Positions 20,336 to 25,093 of a stretch of DNA of 25,093 bases are shown piece after piece. Numbering within the stretch: position 1 is the stretch's first letter; each line of letters opens with the position of its first letter. The position numbers and the translations under genes are program-made. A model generated the notes under the pieces. It had not been told where the DNA came from and searched no databases. It was given only the letters and a program-made list of their open reading frames with translations. Source of the stretch: Endothia cerciana (lineage: Eukaryota > Ascomycota > Sordariomycetes > Diaporthales > Cryphonectriaceae); assembly GCA_026119935.1 (NCBI GenBank), contig JALRMH010000105.1, forward strand, positions 1 through 25,093. Direction: 5' to 3'.

Positions 20336-23300
20336 ATGTCGTCGGCCGCATTACAGACGGCGCCTCACCAGACAGCAACATCCGTCGCAGCCCTTAGCTC
20401 ACCGCCTCTGGCCGTCGCCGGCAGTGGCCGCCAGCAACAACAGCTAACATCGTCGCCCGGCCGGGATCCCTATTATGCTACGCCTCAGAACAACAACAAC
20501 TCCCCCTCAGGTTCTCAGCGCCCGTCCAGGAAACAAAGCGGTGGCAACGGCAACGGAAACAGCAGAGGAGAAGCCCCACCACAGAGCAATCCGCCAATGA
20601 CTTCCCGCGCCGCCCTTGCGTCCCCTATCCCCGTCAACACATCCTACGACCGGCCCTCCTCCTCCTCCGACCGTCGCAAGAACATGCCTTCCGCCGTCGT
20701 GCCCCCGCGCTCCTCGTCTCAGCAGGTACCGGGCAATCCTGGCGGCGGCTCGAGCTCGAGAAAACAACAGTCTGGAGAGCGGTCGGCATCGCAGCGACAT
20801 GGCGGCGCCGATGTCAACGGACAGGCCAATGCGAACCAGGCTTATCAAGAGGATGCCAGCCGCAGCCGAAGGTCAGAAAAACCGAGCAGTAGCCAGAGGG
20901 AACCGGCACGGACAAACGCACCACCGGTCTCGATGCCCATCCGGACACAGCACAGCGCATCCTCTACGCCGCAAGGTCCGTCTCGGGAAGCGAGCGAGAT
21001 ATTAAATAGCATGCTGGTATCACAACCCGAGGTGGACATCGACCGGGAGCGTGAGCGCGCCGCCCTGACGCAGCGACACCCGTCGGAAACCCTGGATGAT
21101 GTGGCCACGACCGGTGAGCAGCAGGGCGACGAGTCTCGGCGGGGTGGCCGGAGCAGGCACGACTACAGCAAACGGGAGAAGCACACCAAGTTTGGCGAGT
21201 ACATTCTGGGCAATACCATCGGTGAGGGCGAGTTTGGGAAGGTCAAGCTCGGCTGGAAGCAGGAGGGCGGTGTGCAGGTAAGACGATGCCGTTCTCTCAC
21301 TGAGCCCTGGCACATGAAACTGACTAACCCGATCGTCCAGGTCGCCATCAAGCTTATCAAGAAGGATCAGCTCGGCAGCAACCCGTCTCGCATGGCCAAG
21401 ATCATGCGTGAGGTCCACATCCTGAAGCAGCTGACGCACCCGAACATCGTCCGGCTGCACAAGATGGAGGAATCCGAAAGGCATTACGGCATTGTCCTGG
21501 AGTATGCTTCAGGTGGCGAGCTCTTCGACTACATCCTCAACCACCGGTACCTCAAGGACAACGCGGCACGGCGGCTCTTCGCCCAGCTTGTATCTGGCGT
21601 GGGGTACCTCCACAAGAAAGGTATCGTGCACAGAGATCTGAAGTTGGAGAACCTGCTGCTTGACCGCAATCGCAACATCATCATCACCGATTTTGGCTTT
21701 GCGAACACATTCGACCCCACGGAGGAGCTCACCGACGAGGAGGAAAACAACCTCAGCGACCGAGAATTTGTCAAGCGCATGGGCCTGAACCAGGTGAAAC
21801 CTAATGGGCTGAGGAAGGGTGACCTGATGCAGACAAGTTGTGGCAGCCCCTGCTATGCCGCCCCGGAGTTGGTCGTAAGCGACTCGCTGTACACCGGCCG
21901 CAAGGTCGACGTCTGGAGCTGTGGTGTAATATTGGTAAGTCCTCTCGTGATTCCATTCTCGGGGTCCAGACGGCTGACGCGACCTCAGTACGCTATGTTG
22001 GCAGGCTACTTACCTTTCGACGACGACCCCGCGAACCCGGAAGGCGACAACATCAACCTGCTCTACAAGTACATTGTCAACACCCCTCTCACCTTCCCCG
22101 AATATGTAACACCTCACGCGCGCGACCTGTTGCGACGGATATTGGTGCCGAACCCGCGAAAACGCGCCGATCTCTTCGAAGTCGCTAGGCATAGCTGGCT
22201 GAGCGAGTACGCGCACGTCGTCGAGTTCATCACAAGCAGCACGACCACGCCAGGAGAGATCCAGAACACGACCGTTGGGGAGGAGGACGACCGCCCGATG
22301 ATGGGCCGCAGCGCCTCGGTCAGGGAGGCGCACAGGAAGCCCGCTCCCGCGCCAGCAATCGGCGGCCTGGCCAGCAAGCAGGGTACTGTCGATCCTGAGG
22401 CTGAGGCTGCGGCATACGCCAAGCAACAGAGGGACAACAAGAGAAGGACTGTGCAGGTTGAATATGTCGCGCCGAATACCCAGACACAGCGCGGAGAAAC
22501 AGCCAGCGTCCATAATGGCAGCTCCTCGAAGACCAAGGTGCGCTCGAGTAGTCAGGGGCCTGTCGAGGTTCAGCCCGAGAAGCCGCTGCCTCGAGATCCG
22601 CCGGCAAGCCAGCAGTACCCCCCCGTCTCCACCAGGAAACCGCCAAGCACGCACATGAACAGCAATCAGAACGTGCCGCCATCCAGGACGAGTCGGGAAT
22701 CTACACGAGCAGCTTCTGATGGCTCCTGGATGACCCCTGGCATGGGCGCTCCAGGACGTCCCATGACCGGCGGGTCAGCCAATTCAATGGGTCTAGGAAG
22801 TGGGAGAGCTCAGTACGCCCAACCATCCGCCCCCATGGTTGCTGATACTAACGTGCATGGAAGAATACAACAACCGGCCGGCGGTCGCTCGAACTACGAG
22901 CCCTCTGGTCATACACATACGCAGAGTACGGACTTCGGCAGGCCGGTCCTCAACATTCAGAACAAACCTGCCAGCAACTCTGGATACTCTGATGCTGGCA
23001 GCGACACCAAGGGGCACAGGCGATCGAATACTATCGGTGAGATCGGCGGCAAGATCTTCGGCCGGAGTGGGTCGCTCTTTGGGAGTAGGAACCGCAAGAG
23101 CCAGCAGCCTGGTCGTCCCGAAGAGAAGCGATATCCTCCTGTCAGCATGACAAAGCCCATTGCCGACGACGCTGTAGGACGTCCGTCAATGGATTCGAAG
23201 CCGTCACGGCGGTCGTTCTCGCTAGGCCTGGGAGGAAAGAAGAGGTCTGGAAGCATGACAGGGTCGTCGACGTCTCTCGACAAGCAGAGCAAGCGATTCT

Positions 23301-23905
23301 CCCTGCTGCCCAACTCGTTTTCCTTGAAAGCCATTGGGCTCGGAAAGGAGGAGGGATACGACCATCGTGGGTCACAACCGAGCCTGTCAACTCAGGAGCC
23401 GCCGCAGGTCGACGAGCATGGCCGGTACCTCGAACAACCCCAGGCACCGGACGCTGCCGATATCGATGGCATGTACGCCCAACTACAGCATCCCCAGGGA
23501 TCTGCGCCGACGTCAGCACCGGGCCAGGCCCAGCAGTACCAGCAGCGGTACGGCTCAAACCCGCAGCAGGGTCAAAGGCAACAAGGCGTTGGGCAGGGCC
23601 AGGCGCAGACCCGTACGACGCAGCAGGGGGCAGCCCTCAACAGTCCCTCGAACTCATCCGCCGAGCAGGTTCAACGGCCAACAAACCAATCGGCCTACTC
23701 GCTTGACCAGTCGGAAGCCAGGAGAACTTCTAGCAGAGGTGGCCGCGGCGTTCTTTCTAAGAATAAGCGATTCGTGGACGCGTACGACACGGACGAGTAC
23801 TCGCAGACGCAACGGCACGGCCCTGCAGGTAGCAGTGGAGCGGCGAGGAGGGTCATGGACTTCTTCCGTAGGAGAGGGAAGGCCAGAGGTGGCGAGGACC
23901 GATGA
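20336..23905 (+). CDS. KIN4: KIN4-type serine/threonine protein kinase, 3 exons, 1150 aa
   Basis: Proposed CDS is join(20336..21277, 21341..21934, 21989..23905). The kinase domain spans about residues 289-583: glycine loop GEGEFG (296-301), VAIK Lys318, HRDLKLEN with Asp413, DFG at 431-433, and TSCGSPCYAAPE with Thr479 and APE ending at 490. The activation segment from DFG to APE is about 60 residues and includes FDPTEELTDEEENNLSD, an acidic insert typical of the Kin4/Frk1 branch of CAMK/AMPK-like kinases. Residues 1-280 and 590-1150 are Ser/Gln/Pro-rich and probably disordered. The tail has conserved-looking basic patches (RRSNTIGEIGGKIFG near 856, KRFSLLPNSFSLKAIG from 948) and a basic C-terminus. 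Budding-yeast Kin4 enforces the spindle position checkpoint, but that role is only inferred here. The start is ATG 20336 with A at -3; upstream frames lack ATG. Both introns are in frame and must be removed to give an intact kinase fold. Confidence 0.93.
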   Translation: MSSAALQTAPHQTATSVAALSSPPLAVAGSGRQQQQLTSSPGRDPYYATPQNNNNSPSGSQRPSRKQSGGNGNGNSRGEAPPQSNPPMTSRAALASPIPVNTSYDRPSSSSDRRKNMPSAVVPPRSSSQQVPGNPGGGSSSRKQQSGERSASQRHGGADVNGQANANQAYQEDASRSRRSEKPSSSQREPARTNAPPVSMPIRTQHSASSTPQGPSREASEILNSMLVSQPEVDIDRERERAALTQRHPSETLDDVATTGEQQGDESRRGGRSRHDYSKREKHTKFGEYILGNTIGEGEFGKVKLGWKQEGGVQVRRCRSLTEPWHMKLTNPIVQVAIKLIKKDQLGSNPSRMAKIMREVHILKQLTHPNIVRLHKMEESERHYGIVLEYASGGELFDYILNHRYLKDNAARRLFAQLVSGVGYLHKKGIVHRDLKLENLLLDRNRNIIITDFGFANTFDPTEELTDEEENNLSDREFVKRMGLNQVKPNGLRKGDLMQTSCGSPCYAAPELVVSDSLYTGRKVDVWSCGVILVSPLVIPFSGSRRLTRPQYAMLAGYLPFDDDPANPEGDNINLLYKYIVNTPLTFPEYVTPHARDLLRRILVPNPRKRADLFEVARHSWLSEYAHVVEFITSSTTTPGEIQNTTVGEEDDRPMMGRSASVREAHRKPAPAPAIGGLASKQGTVDPEAEAAAYAKQQRDNKRRTVQVEYVAPNTQTQRGETASVHNGSSSKTKVRSSSQGPVEVQPEKPLPRDPPASQQYPPVSTRKPPSTHMNSNQNVPPSRTSRESTRAASDGSWMTPGMGAPGRPMTGGSANSMGLGSGRAQYAQPSAPMVADTNVHGRIQQPAGGRSNYEPSGHTHTQSTDFGRPVLNIQNKPASNSGYSDAGSDTKGHRRSNTIGEIGGKIFGRSGSLFGSRNRKSQQPGRPEEKRYPPVSMTKPIADDAVGRPSMDSKPSRRSFSLGLGGKKRSGSMTGSSTSLDKQSKRFSLLPNSFSLKAIGLGKEEGYDHRGSQPSLSTQEPPQVDEHGRYLEQPQAPDAADIDGMYAQLQHPQGSAPTSAPGQAQQYQQRYGSNPQQGQRQQGVGQGQAQTRTTQQGAALNSPSNSSAEQVQRPTNQSAYSLDQSEARRTSSRGGRGVLSKNKRFVDAYDTDEYSQTQRHGPAGSSGAARRVMDFFRRRGKARGGEDR
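21278..21340 (+). other. KIN4 intron 1 (63 nt, stop-free, in frame)
   Basis: Donor CAG|GTAAGA, branch site TGACTAAC (branch A near 21327) and acceptor GTCCAG. Length is a multiple of three and no stop occurs in frame. Retention would insert 21 residues between the glycine loop and VAIK Lys318. Family alignment from memory of the fold (GWKxxGxVQVAIK) requires removal. Confidence 0.9.
21935..21988 (+). other. KIN4 intron 2 (54 nt, stop-free, in frame)
   Basis: Donor GTAAGT, branch-like GCTGACG near 21973-21979 and acceptor CCTCAG. Removal restores the conserved GVILYAMLAGYLPF of kinase subdomain IX. Retention would insert 18 residues there without a frameshift. Confidence 0.9.
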
Positions 23906-24172
23906 TCGTCCTGAACATTTCGGTATAACGATCCAGCAACACCACAACAAGTTGTCAGCATGACCCACAGAGGCACATCACAACGAGGTTACCATATCCA
24001 AAATCGAAACGTCGCGAAATAATGCGCCACGTCCTCGTCCCGGCTGGAGTCATGCAGTTGACAAGGGATACTACAAAACGCTGTCGGACAGCAAGCGACG
24101 AGCGCTTTCACCAGCATGTTACGGCTTCGCGTCCCTGGACGCCGGAGCAGAGAAACAGTACAAGACCAAATA

Positions 24173-24185
24173 CCCCCCCCCCCCC
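24173..24185 (+). repeat. C13 homopolymer
   Basis: Thirteen consecutive C residues in the downstream flank of the kinase gene. Confidence 0.92.
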
Positions 24186-24860
24186 GCCACAGTTTGTTCG
24201 ATTATCGCCCGCACTGAAATGTTTCACATGATATGGAACGCGAGAGAGAGATCGCGATGATACCTATCACTCCAACCTTCATCTCATCTAATGGCGGGCA
24301 AAGACTGTTCTTCTCACCCCTGGCCGGCGCAGTCAGGTATTCTTTGTGTGTGTATGGGAGAGTTGGGGGAGACTTGTTATTATCGTAGTAGGAGGCTTTT
24401 CGAGCGAGGCCAGCCGGGTCGATTTTAGAGGGATGAGATAAGGCGAGCCGGATCGGCTCGAGGGCATGAGATGAAAGTCTGCTGATTGTTGCCTGTCACA
24501 CTCTCCCACCAACACACATACAATATTCTATTCTGATAATGATATTCTGTTTGATCCCACCCCCCTTTCATCATCTGCTCGCAGTGATCCGTGGAGATTG
24601 GAACGAGGCAAGGAGCGATATGGTTCCGAGGGGGAGGTGAGAGGCACTGAGAAGAGCGGGGGAGGGGAATTGGGAGATAGAATAAGAGAGAGAGGCCTAT
24701 TGCATCTAGGGAGGTAGTGAAAATGTCCGTGTAGGCCTTGCGCTCCCTGTAGCGGCTTTTACCTCTTCAAATTGTACATTCATAAACGTCACCTGCCGTG
24801 CACGTTCTGATGCCTTTGTTTTTTTTTTGCGTGGGTGCCCGAGCTGGTGGCCTTGAAGGT

Positions 24861-24879
24861 GGGGGGGGGGGGGGGGGGG
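24861..24879 (+). repeat. G19 homopolymer
   Basis: Nineteen consecutive G residues, long enough on their own to form a G-quadruplex. A second run of similar length lies about 100 nt further on. Confidence 0.92.
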
Positions 24880-24976
24880 CGAGGGAGGGCAGATGGTGAC
24901 CATATCAGGGACGTGCTCACTCAAGGGGGGGTTCCATATTATGTATACCTTGCCCTGCTTCAAGGCATTGGGGTTT

Positions 24977-24994
24977 GGGGGGGGGGGGGGGGGG
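24977..24994 (+). repeat. G18 homopolymer
   Basis: Eighteen consecutive G residues on the same strand as the G19 run upstream. Exact length in the real genome is uncertain because such runs are error-prone in sequencing. Confidence 0.92.
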
Positions 24995-25093
24995 TTATAT
25001 CACCCCTGGAGATTGGGCGAATCCGAACCCCTGCGGGCTGCCAAAAGGACGAGAACCAACAGCAATGTGTGCGGGTGCGGCCGCAGCGCCACC

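Larger units (their letters stand above)
23906..25093. other. Downstream flank of the kinase gene, no gene seen
   Basis: No frame of convincing coding character is present. The stretch contains C13 at 24173-24185, a short inverted repeat CGAGCCG/CGGCTCG near 24444-24460, and two long G runs near the window end. The kinase 3' UTR must lie at its start, but no clear polyadenylation signal was identified. Confidence 0.6.

Noticed and set aside
1..25093. Transposons, long terminal repeats, CRISPR arrays, rRNA genes
   Set aside because: No transposase or reverse-transcriptase motif, no long direct or terminal inverted repeats, no spaced repeat array and no rRNA-like sequence was found by reading. 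A database search could still reveal decayed fragments.

Overview
The window looks like nuclear DNA of a filamentous ascomycete, probably a Sordariomycete-like Pezizomycotina. Supported genes have short spliceosomal introns (54-129 nt) with GTNNGT-type donors. Most have CTGAC/CTAAC-type branch sites shortly before the acceptor. The recognisable proteins are typical fungal ones. Base composition is GC-rich by eye, and intergenic DNA is full of microsatellites and long homopolymers. No bacterial, viral or transposon gene is evident.

Layout. 1-8469: no gene I can defend; dominated by simple repeats (a 105-nt homopyrimidine tract, a 66-nt alternating purine-pyrimidine tract, (CAG)14, many poly-G/C runs). 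8470-9303 (-): two-exon P-loop NTPase of the small fungal AAA/kinase-like type, 234 aa. 9304-10956: no secure gene. 10957-12265 (-): two-exon fungal protein of 404 aa with a BTB/POZ-like C-terminus. 12266-13072: shared divergent promoter and leader region. 13073-14673 (+): two-exon GWT1, 512 aa, the inositol acyltransferase of GPI-anchor synthesis. 14674-19240: no secure gene, several repeats. 19241-20335: upstream region of the last gene, with no ATG on the + strand. 20336-23905 (+): three-exon KIN4-type protein kinase, 1150 aa. 23906-25093: downstream DNA with C13, G19 and G18 runs.

The four genes do not form a pathway or cluster. GWT1 acts in the ER on GPI-anchor precursors. The KIN4-type kinase is expected to act in mitotic-exit/spindle-position control, by analogy with budding yeast. 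The other two genes have no assigned function. The only shared regulatory arrangement is the head-to-head promoter between the BTB-like gene and GWT1.

No obviously new multi-gene system was found. The most interesting signals are the ATG-free ~1.1 kb upstream of the KIN4 start, two stop-free in-frame introns inside the KIN4 kinase domain, a BTB-like fold that may be split by a disordered insert, and a strong concentration of non-B-DNA-prone repeats outside genes. All gene models are manual and have no transcript or homology-search support.
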